Shown here: one piece after another, positions 42,920-54,605 of the stretch
How positions within the stretch are numbered: the first letter of the stretch is position 1
Layout: each line of letters opens with the position of its first letter
Assembly (NCBI GenBank): GCA_047967505.1
Contig: CM106541.1
Reading direction: 5' to 3' (one strand)
Length of the DNA: 64,000 nucleotides
Source: Dipteris shenzhenensis
Taxonomy: Eukaryota > Polypodiophyta > Polypodiopsida > Gleicheniales
The notes under the pieces: generated by a model
What the model was told of the DNA's origin: nothing
The model's input: the letters and a program-made list of their open reading frames with translations, nothing else
The model's database searches: none
Position numbers and translations under genes: made by a program

Positions 42920-43430
42920 CACAAATTGAAGATGTGGATTATACCGTCCCACTAATTAAGGTGGAATATAAATCACGGATCATATCGGAGGTCCTTTTGG
43001 ATGGTGGATCTGGTGTGAACATCCTCTCGGAGGATCTTTACAAATTTTTTTGTCTCAATGAGTAAGAACCAACCCCTTTTCAAGTCAAAATGGTAGATCA
43101 AAGGAGGGTCCAACCTCTTGGGATACTGAGAAACTAGTAGATTGGAGTTTGTGGTCTAACTTTTATGGTCAGTTGTGTTGTTCTTTGAATGGAGGGAGAT
43201 GATAAATCTTATTCCATGTTACTTGATAGACCGTGGTTTTGGGTAGCCAAGATTAAGCAAGATTGGGGAGTTGATAGGGTAACTATTCAAAAGGGAAAGA
43301 AAAAATTTAAAATGGCCATGGTTCCAACAAGGAGTGTTTCAAAAAGTGTTCAACCCTTGGTAGCTGAAGGAATTAACATGGTGGCCGAAGTTGAAGACGA
43401 TGAGGAAGAGTGTTTTCTCTAAAGAAATCC
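42920..43430 (+). pseudogene. Gypsy aspartic protease region
   Basis: Contains VEYKSRIISEVLLDGGSGVN and NILSEDLYKFFCLNE. The protease site is usually D-S/T-G; here it reads DGGSG. A segment with LLDRPWFWVAKIKQDWGVD (43189-43422) follows; the 'LLG RPWL' type block is common after the Gypsy protease. Stops separate the parts. Confidence 0.8.
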
Positions 43431-43741
43431 ATCCTTGGTTCCAATTTTTGAAGTGAATGTGCAGGGCATACAGGATCAATATAAGAAAAATGAAGTGGCA
43501 ATTCTTCATTAATGAAGGTTACTGCTGCAGTTTTAAATTTAGAAGGGGATAGTCTGAAAGAGAAACAAAAGCAACACAAAGAACAGAAGTCAGATGAAGT
43601 AACTTCAAAATAGTGGGATGATGATGAAGAAAAAGAAGAATTTATATCAAAACAGATATTCAAGCAATCATTGAAGCAGAAACAGCCTTTGAAGACCACT
43701 TAAGAAAGTGTGCAAGAGTTCAGGAGAATAACCTCAAAGAC

Positions 43742-44850
43742 GTGAATCTTGAAATAGAACAAGATCCAAATATGGTGCATGTTAGTGCTTTGTTGGATGG
43801 CACTTTTCATGAATATTTGAAACACTTGTTGCTAGAATTCAAAGATGTATTTGCATGGCATTATACAGACATGAAGGGGGTTGATCCATCTTTTTGTCAA
43901 CACAGGATCAACTTGAAGAAGGTTGTTGTCCCACTGGTGGAGAAAAGATATAGAATGAAAGCACCGTCTCCGTTACCGTCAGAGAGAATGTGCAACTGAT
44001 ATCTCACAAAGGCCACCATTGCCCCTGGTTTGGCAGCCAAATTTGCTGCCAACGTTGTAATCCCTTCTTGAAGATGCTCCAGGAGTTGTGGATGTCCATC
44101 CAAGCTAGGGCCAAAGGTAACGTGGCTTTCACCCATTGTCATAGTACCCAAGAAGAATGGGAAACTTGGAGTATGTGTGAATTACAAAAAACTAATTGCA
44201 GCAACAATAGTAGATCCTTTTTCATTACCTTTTTGTGACACAATGCTTGATGCTATGGTGGTTGATCACGAGATGTATATCTTTCTTGATGGTTTTAGTG
44301 GCTATAACCAAATAAGGATGGCTCTAGAAGAGAGAGACAAAACTACTTTCATCACAAAATGGCGAGATTTTGCTAGTAATGTTATGACCTTTGGTCTGAA
44401 GAATACGCCTCCCACATTTCAAAAGTGGATTCCAGAAGTCTTGGCTCCATACTTGACTACTTTTATCATGGTTTTTCTTGATGATTTCTCTATGTTTGGG
44501 AAGAAGGAGGAACATTTGCAACATCTTAGATTGTGCCTTGAGAGATACATAATTGCATGGCTTAGTCTTAATCCAGAGAAGTGTGCTTTTGCAATTAAGA
44601 GGGGTGTCCTATTAGGCCATATAATATCTGAAGAAGGCATGGCCATGACCCACAGAAGGTGGAAGTTATTCGGAATGCTCCTACACCAAGAACTCTTAAG
44701 CAGTTGTCATGCTTTGTTGGGAAGATTAAATGGCATAGCAAATTTTTGCAATGATCTTTCCCATGTTTGTGCACCATTGACAAAACTTACCAGGAAGGGA
44801 GAAGTTTATAAATGGGAGGAACCACAGCGAAGGCTTTTGTTTTATTGAAG
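43742..44850 (+). pseudogene. Gypsy reverse transcriptase
   Basis: The pre-RT block reads LLEFKDVFAWHYTDMKGVDP. RT blocks: NYKKLIAATIVDPFSLPFCD, FLDGFSGYNQIRMALEERDK, TFGLKNTPPTFQKW (usual 'FGLKNAPATFQR'), and FIMVFLDDFSMFGKKEEHL. The catalytic LDD is intact. LSLNPEKCAFAIKRGVLLGH and LGRLNGIANFCNDLS follow. One long frame covers 44177-44848. Frameshifts lie between the pre-RT part and RT (about 43990-44170). Confidence 0.92.
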
Positions 44851-45560
44851 AAAATGTTAGTTGTGGCACTAATTCTTAAGCCACCTAACTAGAAGTTACC
44901 ATTTCATATTTTTGTGAATTCTTTGGATGTGGCCATTGATGCAGTGTTAATGTAGAACTTTGTTAAAGGGTGGTTTCAACCCATATATTATGCCAGTAGA
45001 AGATTGGCAAAAGTAGACAAGAATTACAGTGTTACTCATAGAGAGGCGTTGGGAATGGTATATGCTCTCCAAAAATTCAGACACTATCTATTGGGAAATA
45101 AAGGAATCTTAAATGTGGATCATCAAGCCCTCATTTATTTGGTAAACAAACCATAGCTGTCTGGAAGGCTGCCTAGATGGATATTACTCTTTCAAGAATA
45201 TGACTATGACATTGTTCATACACCCGATAATTAGCATTGTTGCAAATTATTTAAGATGATTGATGAATGGTGAAGAACCTTTGGGAATTCATGATGATTT
45301 ATCAGATGCACATTTGTTTTCTATCAACCCAGATGGTGGGCAGGATTGGTATGATAGAATGCTTCTTTTTCTAATGGATGGGATAGTACCTCAGTTCGCT
45401 GTCACGAGATCAGAGAAAGAAATTTCTGTTGCAAACTAAACCATTTTTTGTGATAGCTGGAGTTTTGTATAGAGGAGGTATTGATCAAATTATCCAAAGA
45501 TGTGTTCCAGATCATGATGGAAAAACATGCTGGAAGTTTAGGAGGTTGCTTTTCTAGTGA
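44851..45560 (+). pseudogene. Gypsy RNase H and truncated integrase N-terminus
   Basis: RNase H reads LPFHIFVNSLDVAIDAVLM, PIYYASRRLAKVDKNYSVTH, EALGMVYALQKFRHYLLGNK, VDHQALIYLVNKP and WILLFQEYDYDIVHTPDN, with stops. Then DLSDAHLFSINPD, FLMDGIVPQFAVT and RGGIDQIIQRCVPDHD, the lead-in to the integrase zinc domain, broken off at 45560 by satellite DNA. Confidence 0.88.
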
Positions 45561-45574
45561 TATTACAGAGACAA

Positions 45575-46007
45575 AGATACTTCATCAAGAATGAACGTTT
45601 GCATGTTTTTGCCCATGCATCCCCTCTTCTGGTTCGAAATAATGCCCTGGTGGTGTTCTAGTCATTCAAATGGTGTCTGATGGCCATGATACTTTGCAAG
45701 GGACTTGAAATCACCTATTTTGAGGCCTATGCAAAATATCATGGCCATTGGATCCCATTTTCATGATCAAGATTGAACATTTCTATGCTTTTGCCCATGC
45801 ATCCCCTCTTTTGGTTTGAAATAATGCCCCAGTGGTGTTCTTGTCATGCAAATGGGACCTGATGGCCACAATACTTTGAAAAGGACTCAAATTCACCTAT
45901 ATTGAGTCCCATAAAAAGTATCATTGCCATCGGATCCCTTTTGCATGAACAAGAACGAACATTTCCATGTTTTTGCCCATGCAGCCCCTCTTTTGGTTCA
46001 AAATAAT
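45575..46007 (-). repeat. Inverted piece of the 181-bp satellite, about 2.4 copies
   Basis: TTTGCCCATGCATCCCCTC (reverse complement of the array's GATGCATGGGCAAA block) occurs at about 45609, 45790 and 45973, spaced 181-183 bp. The whole region aligns with the 15829-17280 array on the opposite strand. It directly follows the truncated Gypsy and precedes the CACTA fossil. Confidence 0.93.
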
Positions 46008-46139
46008 CATAATGCAATGTCGTAATGCTATGCTCTATGCATCAAAAGGTGTGAGCACATGTTGTGGAACCCTGATTAGCTCCACGTGATAGATTTATTT
46101 ATTTTTTGGATAGTGTTCAATGTCTTGATTAGAACAAAA

Positions 46140-46230
46140 CATTATCGACATTGTTTTCGACGTTAATATCGATGAAAATAGTGACTCGAGTCAATTTCCA
46201 GAACATTTTTCGACATAAATATCAATTGAA
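46140..46230. repeat. Left subterminal repeats of the CACTA fossil
   Basis: ATTATCGACATTG, TTCGACGTTAATATCGATG and TTTCGACATAAATATC. The same motif class is at 17525-17570 and 50440-50560. Such repeats bind the accessory TNPA-type protein in known CACTA elements; that role is inferred here. Confidence 0.6.
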
Positions 46231-46334
46231 TAGGGCATAATCAATGATTAAACAACATGTGTTCTATTTTTGGCATGTTTTGTTCTCATGTATGGATTAT
46301 GGTGTTTTAATGATCATGTATATGCTTTGTAGAT

Positions 46335-48200
46335 GCTGTCAAGCTCATTAGAGTCCGAAGAAGACACTAGTAGAGCAAATCTTCATCAATGAGTCTTGTG
46401 TGATTATGCATGATGCAAAGGACAAATAAGGAGATTACACAACATAACAACAACACACATAAAGAGATATGGTCACTTTCAACCCCTACTAGAGATATAG
46501 CTAAACAATGAGGTAGAAGTCATGTTTTAGCTGCTTCATGAGTGAACTCATTAAAGTCATTTCATGTACTAACTTTATGTGCTTGTATGTGACTTCTGTG
46601 AGATGATTAAGTAAATTATTTTCATGTAGGGAGACGAAAATTTTCCAGGAAGTTTGAGAGCATACACATTTCATAATCATCCTCATGAGTCGATGTTGAC
46701 CCAAGGATATCAAAACACTCTAAGGGAAGATGGAGAGCTGGAAGAGCAACATAATAGAAGTAGTGAAGAGGAAGATGCCCTAAATGAGTACAAAATAATG
46801 TAGGACATGATAAACACTTACTTTGATGCTCCTTCACCACAAAATAAAAGAGATGAAGATGTGGAAGTGAATAGGGAGGACAACATGAGTTCTGAAGAGG
46901 AGAGCTTGCAACGTGAAGCAAGCACCATGGTGTACGAAGGGGCAAGTCATTCTTGTCTTTCCTCCATTCTTATGATCTTGAATTTACAAGGAATTTATGG
47001 GTGGTCAGACACTAGAATTACATCCCTTCTTTGGTAAGAGTTTTGATGTGGTCTAAACTATAGTTTTAAGCGTGACTTCTAGATTGTTGCTTCAAATTCA
47101 TTGAATGTGTCAATGTCCTAGGTTACTGCAAACACTACTTCCAAAAGGAAATACAATACACGACATAAGAAAGGATACAAAGAAGATTCTCTCATCATTA
47201 GGAATGGATTACAAGTCAATTCATGCATGTACCAAGGATTACATCCTTTACAGAGGAACATATGAGCACTCTACAAGCTATCCACAATGTGGTGCATCTT
47301 GATACCAATAAGACACACAATGAGACAAGATTTTGGGAAAGGAAATACAATGTTTGACATAAGAAAGGATACAAAGAAGATGCTGGCATCATTAGGAATG
47401 GATTACAAGTCAATTCATGCATGTCTCAATGATTACATCCTTTATAGAGAAACATATGAGCACTCTACAAGCTGTCCACAATGTGGTGCATCTCGATACC
47501 AACAAGACACACAAGGAGACAAGATTCTGGGAAAGGTACATCAACACATGCTGAACTTAACATGCATCGTGCACTTGTTTTATGGTGGATGGTGTGAATC
47601 CTTTTAGACATCAGTCCACATCATGGTCCACGTGGCCAGTAGTAGTCACAATATACAATATTCCTCCTTGACGACCATAAAGAAGGGAAATTTGATGTTG
47701 GCACTCATTGTGCCGAGCAAGCACAAGGTGAAAAACATGGATATGTATCTAGCCCCTTTGGTGGATGAGTTGCAAATATTATGGAATGGCGTGCAATTTT
47801 TTGACATTTCAAAGCCTTTGGGTCAACGCCATTTTCAAGTGAAAGGCATTCTAATGTGGACCATGCATGATTATCCTGGGTTGCATGATTGCTCAAGTAC
47901 CAAATTTCTATTCCTCTCAATTCTCTTATGCCTATTAAAATGTAAGATGTTATTTCAGCCGATGCTTGTTGTCTCAGTGGTCCTTCTCTTCTACAAGATG
48001 TAACTTGTGTCCTTGCATTTTATTAGGTCTCAAAGTGTTTGGATACTTTTCGTGTCCAAATTGTAGATACAATTTGTGCAATCGGCACTCAAAAGATCTA
48101 AACAAGGTGGTATATGAGAAGCGCATGACATTTCTTCCTATGGACCATCTGTATCATGTGGATTGATCTTTTGGGGGGCTAGAATTAGCTCCTATTCCTC
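46335..48200 (+). pseudogene. CACTA transposase TNP2 (Transposase_21) region
   Basis: Starts MLSSSLESEED at 46335. TNP2 blocks: SSILMILNLQGIYGWSD; LLPKGNTIHDIRKDTKKIL; LGMDYKSIHACTKDYILYRG; EHSTSYPQCGAS (zinc-like C..C); LALIVPSKHKVKNMDMYLAP; LVDELQILWNGVQFFDISKP; GILMWTMHDYPGLHD; and VYEKRMTFLPMDHLYHVD (usual 'VY.GHRRFLP.DHPYR'). A 194-bp segment is duplicated in tandem (47147 and 47341). The first copy has a stop in GAS*YQ, the second reads GASRYQQD. Introns of the original gene may account for some breaks. Non-functional. Confidence 0.88.
47147..47534 (+). repeat. 194-bp tandem duplication within TNP2
   Basis: GGAAATACAAT starts at 47147 and again at 47341. The two copies are about 90% identical and cover the 'KGNT..DIRKDTKK' to 'CGAS.YQ' block. 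The duplication is not a multiple of three, so it shifts the frame. Confidence 0.92.
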
Positions 48201-48779
48201 TAATCATGAGGTTCGGAGATTGGGAGCGATGTTGCCATGATCCAGAAATCCAAACACCTCCACCTGGCATGCAATGTCTCTCTATATTTTATACTCTTCC
48301 TTACTAGAGACAACACAAAGTCACATATCTATTGGACCCAATGCATATATTCAAATTTGTGTCTAAAAGTTTGTGGAAACATATGATTGAGAATACACAC
48401 ACCCGAAACTTGAAAGTGATGAAAACCAAAAGACCATTCTAGCCAAGAGAAAACCGTTCTGGCAAGGTGATTTTACCAAAGGCACCCTACGTTTTGACAA
48501 AGCAGAGGAGACTAAGTGAAGAGCGTTATCATGGGTATGAAAACTTAAACCGGATACATGCATAACTTAAAGTGGCATGGTTTGCACCAAATGATTTAGG
48601 TAACATTGCTTACACTTCTCTTAGATCATTTCTTACCTATTGTTTGAATTTGACTAACATATCATTGTTTCTATAGTATGTACTTCCAATTGCTTTATTG
48701 CATGTAATACTAAAGATGCATCAGGCGCTATGAACAAGCTCAGTGTATTCATAAGGTATTTTAAAGGCTATACAAATGC

Positions 48780-49060
48780 ATGCCAAATTTTTGTGCTCAT
48801 TGCAAAAGCAAGTTCCATTGCTTACTAACATGTAAATATAGGAGGATATCATTAAAAGAGACCAAGAAATCATCCATTCCACAAAAGAGACTTCTCACAA
48901 TCAAATCTGTATGTCTGATTGAAAAGGAATTTCCAACGAGTATCATGGACATACTATTGCATTTGCTCATGCACTTGGGAGATGAAGTGGCATATGTAGG
49001 CACTTCACATAGCTGATGGATGTTTTTCTTGGAGCGAAGGTGTTGAAAGGGTAGGTAAGA
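48780..49060 (+). pseudogene. CACTA transposase C-terminal DUF4218-like part
   Basis: The reading ends SVCLIEKEFPTSIMDILLHL, LMHLGDEVAYVGTSHS and, past a stop, RWMFFLER. The family pattern is 'LC.LE.IFPPSFFDIM.HL..HL..E....G....RWMYP.ER'. Good match in order and spacing; one nonsense codon before RW. Confidence 0.8.
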
Positions 49061-49102
49061 CAAAAAGCAAGACCAGAGGGAAGCATGGCAAAAGGCTAGC
49101 TA

Positions 49103-50356
49103 GTGCAAGAGTCAACGTTTTACATCACGGAGTTTCTTATACAACTCATGCCAAATGTGCCTCGACTTTGGGATGATAGCAATGACCCATGTGTTGTAGG
49201 AGAGATTGGACAAGGGAAGGCAAAGCAGAAGAAAATGAGTATCGCCTTGCAACAAAAAGTGAACACATCTTGTCTTTCAATTGTGGAGAAATGGAGAAAT
49301 GGCTTAAACAATATGAATAAGAAAGAGCTAAAAGAGAGCGTGATAAAAAAGCTTGGTGAAGGGCCAATAGAGGTAAGAAGTATCCCCCAGAGCTATCAGA
49401 CATGCCAACTAAATGCACCATTTATTGGTTGGAAGACACTCTTGAAGCTACTAGTCAAAGAGGGGAGATTATGACAGACAGGGAGGAGGAATTTGTACAA
49501 GCTTGCAATCTAAAGGTATGTAATCATTTAGCTCTTATCTACATTCATCTATATCCTTTTTAAATAAGCTAATGAGAATTCATTACCTTTGTAGTACCGT
49601 TCATTCAATGCAATTTGGGCGTATGGTAATCATTACCCAGTAGAGAAAATTGATGAAAGGCACAACACATTTGATCAAGGAGTCATGGCCAAATTCTCAC
49701 AAGAGAGTAGAGCTAGTGCAAGGTCATCATAGGCGAAATGGATTCTGTTGGAACCATACACGATATTTTGCAAGTGAACTTTAGGAAATTCCAAGTATTT
49801 ATATTTGATGTGAAATGGTTCAAAGATGTTTGTAGAAGTGCTCAGGCTATGGTTAAGGAAGGATCTAAGTGGATTTTTTGCCATTGACTCAACAAAAATC
49901 TGGGATGACCTTACTAACACATTTATGATACTAACGCATTGCAAGCAAGTAAGCATTTCTTGTATGGATATCATTTTCTTCTCAACTTCATCAAAGATTG
50001 TATGAACATATCATGGATTTTTGTTTTAGATGGTCTTTCAACCCGATCGAGTGGACAACTAGTGGTGGTTTGTGATTCAAGTTGCACCTAGAAACCAACA
50101 TGTATTTCAAGATGTGGAAGTAGAGAATGAAATGGAAGAGCAAGAAATAGATGTGTTGGAAGCTAGCACTCCCAGTACCCCTTCTACAGCAGTTTTGGAA
50201 AGTGAAAATAGTTTGAGCTCCTCAGACGGTTTCTCAAATACAGATTTAGGAGACCTCGATCTACATGTTGAAGATATGGGAGACTTGGCCACGGATGATC
50301 AAGAGGATGAGCATCAAACTCATAATGAAGATTCTAGTGACGCATCAATTGATTAA
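49103..50356 (+). pseudogene. CACTA transposase C-terminal DUF4216-like part and acidic tail
   Basis: 49103-49474 is an open segment (GQGKAKQKKMSIALQQKVN). From 49600: FNAIWAYGNHYPVEKIDERH, then GTIHDILQVNFRKFQVFIFD with VKWFKDV, the family's 'Y.G...I..L.Y......LF.C.W.D' block. Past frame breaks comes HCKQVSISC ('AKQVFY') and WWFVIQVAPRNQHVFQD. The last frame (50072-50356) is a 94-residue Ser/Glu/Asp-rich tail ending in a stop. Confidence 0.75.
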
Positions 50357-50439
50357 GAAATGGAGAACAACATTGATCAAATATATGTTATAATGTGAAA
50401 ACATTTCAATTTGATTTGAATTTGGGAAGGTTTACCAAG

Positions 50440-50560
50440 GATGACTATCGACGCTTTTTTCTATGCTATGTTTTTCCAGTAGCCTTTTTGACTAAAATAG
50501 CGACACTAATATCGACACTAATCCACAGATAATGCTAATATGGATGCTAATATTGACAAA
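50440..50560. repeat. Right subterminal repeats of the CACTA fossil
   Basis: CTATCGACGCTTTTTT, AGCGACACTAATATCGACAC, ATGGATGCTAATATTGACA. The motifs match those at 46140-46230 and 17525-17570. Confidence 0.6.
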
Positions 50561-50570
50561 AATATGGGCG

Positions 50571-51030
50571 TTACAACTTTTTGGCTGTAATAGCGATGGA
50601 ACCATTCTTGGCCAAAAAACTAAGTAATATGCGTCGAAAAAGAGCATCGTAAAAGGAGCTAACGGTAGTAGTGCTCCCTATCACATTCATGTCCACAAGA
50701 TAAATTTTCAACATGTTCATGATGGCAAGAAATCCACTACCCTTAGGTGAACCTCCCTCAGACACCATCTTTTTTCAAACTCCCCAAATGGCTAGGATAC
50801 TTATGTATAGGCAAACCGGCATTGTTTTTTACATGAGTCCACAAGCATCTCCATGAATATAGCGCTATCAGGGATGTCCTTCTAATGGCAATACCAACCC
50901 ATTTCCAAATCCCTATGGCAACCATACATTCATAAAGCAAGTGATGCACACCCTCCACTTCCCTCTTACATAGAGATAGAGTGTATTGACTTTTATCCAC
51001 TTGGCTAAGTTGCCTTTCATTGGCAGCCAC
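50571..51030 (-). pseudogene. LINE 3' end: zf-RVT-like zinc-binding segment
   Basis: The minus strand reads LSLCKREVEGVHHLLYECMV and AIGIWKWVGIAIRR, matching the 'CPLC...E...HL...C..A..IW..V' signature after the RT domain of plant LINEs. The first Cys of the pattern appears as Ser. A further 65-codon frame (50768-50571) may be its continuation or belong to the CACTA edge. No poly(A) tail identified. Confidence 0.7.
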
Positions 51031-51296
51031 AACTAAGTAGAATTTTCCAAAATAAAATGTTTTGCCTTCCCTACCCTACACCACTTTCAAATACCTTCCA
51101 AATACCTACCTCCCATTGGCAACCAGTTGAGTAGAATTTCCAAAAGCAAAAATTATGCCTTCCACACTTGACATAGCTTCCAAATACCTACCATCTTGTT
51201 CTTTCACTAGGCACCATTCAATCTCAAACTTCATTTAGAGTTCAATGTTAACCAAGAAATCCCTCACTTCATTCTTCCAGATTCTAAACTCAGGGA

Positions 51297-52224
51297 TGGG
51301 AATTGCATTTGTTAAGGTAGAAGAGAAGTGGAGAGAGAGATAGAGCTAGTTTGGGTGGACAAAGAAAGGGAGATAAGCTTGCAACCATTTAGTTAAAGGT
51401 TGCTTCCTATTCCATTTGCAACAAATCACATGTCTACATTAAACACATCAGTTGCTTTGCAAAATCCTTGTATTGTATTGCCCCAAAGGCGATGAAATGC
51501 TTTTACATCTTGGGGATATGCCTTCAAGAGGCTAGAACATTCACACTTTTGACTCTCCTAACTACACACATTCAGGACAGAAATGACAAGGCACATCTTT
51601 CGGACATGCCTTCGAGTGGCTAGAAGGTCACTCCTTTGACTCTTCTAACTACACAAATCCAAGGCTAAAACTGCATTCTTCACATCGAGCTCCATCTAGT
51701 TCAGTGTCTACTCCATGCAACACTCTAGCAAGCAACCCCCACAATGGAAGACGGCGCCCCCTTTTATAGTCTTTTGGCCTTGATGTCTACTCATCCGCTT
51801 GTGTAGTTTCCTAGATCTCCTTGGCCATCCTTATCCTGACATTGTTACCCCACCATCATGTCGATAGGACTTGACTACCGTGCTCTATGGCACTTGTCAA
51901 TCCACCACTCCACCTCCACGCCACCGCCTTGAGATACCCTCTTTCTTGGCTTTACTACTTTTTTTTTGTGCTTTGGGGCCTTCCCCTTTGCCTATCCTCA
52001 CTTTTGTCCTTGTCCATCACCTTTTCCTTTGTTGCTAGTGTCCCATCCGCCCTTTTCCTTTAACCTTTGTCTTTCATCTATGGGAGCTAGAGTGTCATCA
52101 TTCCTTCTTGATCCTATCCATCTTCTCGGTCATGTTCGTCGATCCTCATCTCCATCCTTCATCTTTTCTCTTGGTCCTTGGCCTTCATTGTTGATGTTAA
52201 TGCCACTTGCCTTTGGCATTAACA
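51297..52224 (-). repeat. 3' LTR of the LARD-like element
   Basis: In element orientation it starts TGTTAATGCCA. That start is part of a perfect 11-bp inverted repeat (52195-52205 and 52214-52224). A CTATAAAAGGGGGC TATA box is at about 51765-51752. It ends CAAATGCAATTCCCA, shared with the 5' LTR remnant. Confidence 0.6.
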
Positions 52225-52240
52225 TTTCCCCCCCTTCTAA
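52225..52240 (-). promoter_or_regulatory. Polypurine tract of the LARD-like element
   Basis: The minus strand reads TAGAAGGGGGGGAAA immediately before the TGTTAATG LTR start. Confidence 0.6.
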
Positions 52241-54412
52241 TTTGGTCCATGTACTCATGGAACCCTTTTTTTGGTGGGCTCTCAACCTCATGACCCTAGC
52301 TTTGGAAAGATGCCTTCATTAATGTTCTTGCGGTTGGCCTTCCTTCAGTCTCATTCAATCAAAGTACACTTTGTCCTTGCTTCTAAGAATCATGGTTTGT
52401 TTTTTTATTCCACATCTTTTCAGTCTACAGCTCCTTTATGTCATCTACCTTGGTTTGTGCTTGTGTTGTGTCCATGTTCTTCTTCACTAGATGTGTCCCT
52501 TCATATCAGATTTTGCTCATTGTTCTTTAGCTTTGGTGTAAGCTCTCATCCTTGGTCTCAGGACTTGGATTTTGCCTTCACTTGTTGCTTCAATTAGCAT
52601 TCTTTTTCCTTTGATCTTTGGTCTTCTAGCTCTTGTTTGCCATCCTTTGGATCCAATTTGGGCCTTTGGTATGCTTTTGGCTCAACCTTCACGAGTTGGC
52701 TCTCTTAGTTCTAAAATTTTGCCCATGAACATATGGTCTTAGAATCATTTTCTTCACTACCTGGCTATTAGCCTTCTTTTGGTCTTGTGTAGCCTTGGTG
52801 TGCTCCTTCAGTTACCCCCTAGTTCATCCCATGGTTAGATGTTCATACTTTGGGCTTTCCAAATTTTGGGTGCACTTGATCTTTTAGCCTGACTTCCTAC
52901 AAATGCCTTCGTGAAGCTATCTTTCATTAGACTCTTTGATGTGAGATTTGATATGCTCTCATCCATGCAAAGCAGGTCACGTTAGCACTCCCATGCTTCA
53001 TGTTGATTTGGAGGCTACATCCTTCAAAGATCATGTCTTTGTACATTGACAATCTTGTGCTTAATCCTTCTCCCCGATGGTCTCATTCTTCATGCTAACT
53101 GCTTAGTCCTCTTTTCTTTGTGAGGCTGCATTCCTTGAAGCTCATTACTGTCGGCCTTATTTTGGTCTCACATAGCCCATTTCTCCTTGATGCCTTCTTA
53201 GCCTCTTATTTCTTTTTCTGGGTGGGGCTGCACCCCTCAAAGATTTCTTGGTGTCTTCTTCTTTTGGTTTTGCACCATCCAGAGTCCTCCTTACTTCCTT
53301 GGCCCCATCCTCCTTTAGGCCTTTTGCCATTTTCCCTTTGCTCTAGATAATTTGACCTTGGACCTTTTTCTTTCTCAGATTCAACCTTCAATTCTTGTCT
53401 TTCATCCTTCAAGCCATGCCTTTAGCATGTCTTATTCTATTAGGTGTTTTCCTCCTATACCAGAATTAGAACTTGAAGGTTACAATACATATAAAAGAAA
53501 GTTATCTGTGTCATATCCTTTGGTTCTTTGCTTTTATGGCCTCAAATTCAACAATCAACAATCTACCTCCTCTAATTTCCCTTCCTTTTTCTCCTTTACC
53601 TCCTAGGATTTTCTTAGCATCATCGATTCTGTGGGTCTTCGTCTCTCCTACCGGCGGCAATCGTTCTCTTTGGGGAAAAAGTCATCCTTTGGAATTAAAC
53701 AAATCGATAACTACTATGATTTAGTGTCTCCTTCGAATGGCTTCTATGATTGTTTGCTTCTTTTGGCTCTAGTGGCTTCTTTGCACTCTTCCTCTCCTCC
53801 CAACCTGTTGTCTGCACCCAATTCATCACTGTGTGAATGACTATGAATTTGGCATTCTTTGGCAATGCTCCATCTTCTACTGCATTCCCTTAGCTTGCTA
53901 TGGTCGCCCTACTTCCAAACTCTTGGCCTCCTCCATTTAAAGAATTCATAGGCTATGACCACATGTTTGTTCTAACATTGTTTGAGCACCTTTTTCAATA
54001 GTTTATGCCTTGAAAATGGGATCATTGCTTGTAATTGTTTAGGGTCCATCTATGCTCGCCATAAACCTTATTTGTATTCAAGAAATTGTAGTTCGGATTT
54101 ACTCTTGGAGCCAATTTGGGCTCATTTTCCTCTAGTTGTTGGGTCCCAACCTTTCCTCCACTCCTACCTATCCATTCTTACCTATACATTACTCGACCAT
54201 TTCTTGGCTCATACTTATCCATTTCATCAACTATTGAGAGGTATTTCCCCGACCTTTCCTTGACTCCTACCAATCCATTCCTACGTTCATCATTCCTTTT
54301 ACTTAGTCTACTCTCCAAAATCTCAGTTTATATCCTCTCCCTACACTCTCGGATGCTCTCCCTATTGGAATAAAACATTAAACTACCCTTCCCAAGCAAG
54401 ATTGCCAAATGT

Positions 54413-54605
54413 GGATGGGCATTGCATTTGCAAATGTAGAAGAGAAGAGAAGAGAGAGAGGGAGTTGGTTTGGGTGGACAGAGAGACATATAGGCTTGCA
54501 ACATGTAGTTGGGCGTTCTTATTCTATTTGCAAAAAACTACATTTTTACATTAGGCACATTGGTTTCCTTGCAAAATCATTCTATTGTATTTGTTGCAAC
54601 AATGA
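54413..54605 (-). repeat. 5' LTR remnant (U5 part) of the LARD-like element
   Basis: Aligns with 51297-51483 over about 185 bp (TTGCATTTG, GTAGAAGAGAAG, TTTGGGTGGACA, TTGCAAAATC, TTGTATT blocks). Similarity stops at about 54605, so the rest of the LTR is lost. Confidence 0.65.

Larger units (their letters stand above)
40640..45560 (+). mobile_element. Decayed Ty3/Gypsy retrotransposon, truncated in integrase
   Basis: Plus-strand order gag, zinc knuckle, protease, RT, RNase H, start of integrase: the Ty3/Gypsy arrangement. Many frameshifts and stops occur. The 3' half of integrase and any 3' LTR are absent; homology ends at about 45560 where 181-bp satellite DNA begins. The 5' boundary is uncertain because no LTR was identified. 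Confidence 0.88.
46130..50560 (+). mobile_element. CACTA (En/Spm-type) DNA transposon fossil
   Basis: About 4.4 kb. TATCGACG-like subterminal repeats lie at 46140-46230 and 50440-50560. Between them is a plus-strand transposase reading with TNP2, DUF4218-like and DUF4216-like blocks in the standard order. Exact CACTA termini and a 3-bp target duplication could not be placed, so the boundaries are approximate. Stops and frameshifts throughout. Confidence 0.75.
51297..54605 (-). mobile_element. LARD-like non-autonomous LTR element, 5' LTR truncated
   Basis: Read on the minus strand: a remnant of the 5' LTR (54605-54413), about 2.2 kb of internal DNA, a purine tract, and a 928-bp 3' LTR (52224-51297) with a TATA box. 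The shared 185-bp U5 segment and its strand and position are the key evidence. Minus-strand frames inside have no gag or pol motif; plus-strand frames are pyrimidine-rich noise. No coding capacity is visible, as in large retrotransposon derivatives. Confidence 0.6.

Noticed and set aside
52271-54373. Series of plus-strand frames of 70-110 residues
   Set aside because: Pyrimidine-rich internal region of a minus-strand LTR element; no domain, and frames overlap each other without conservation.
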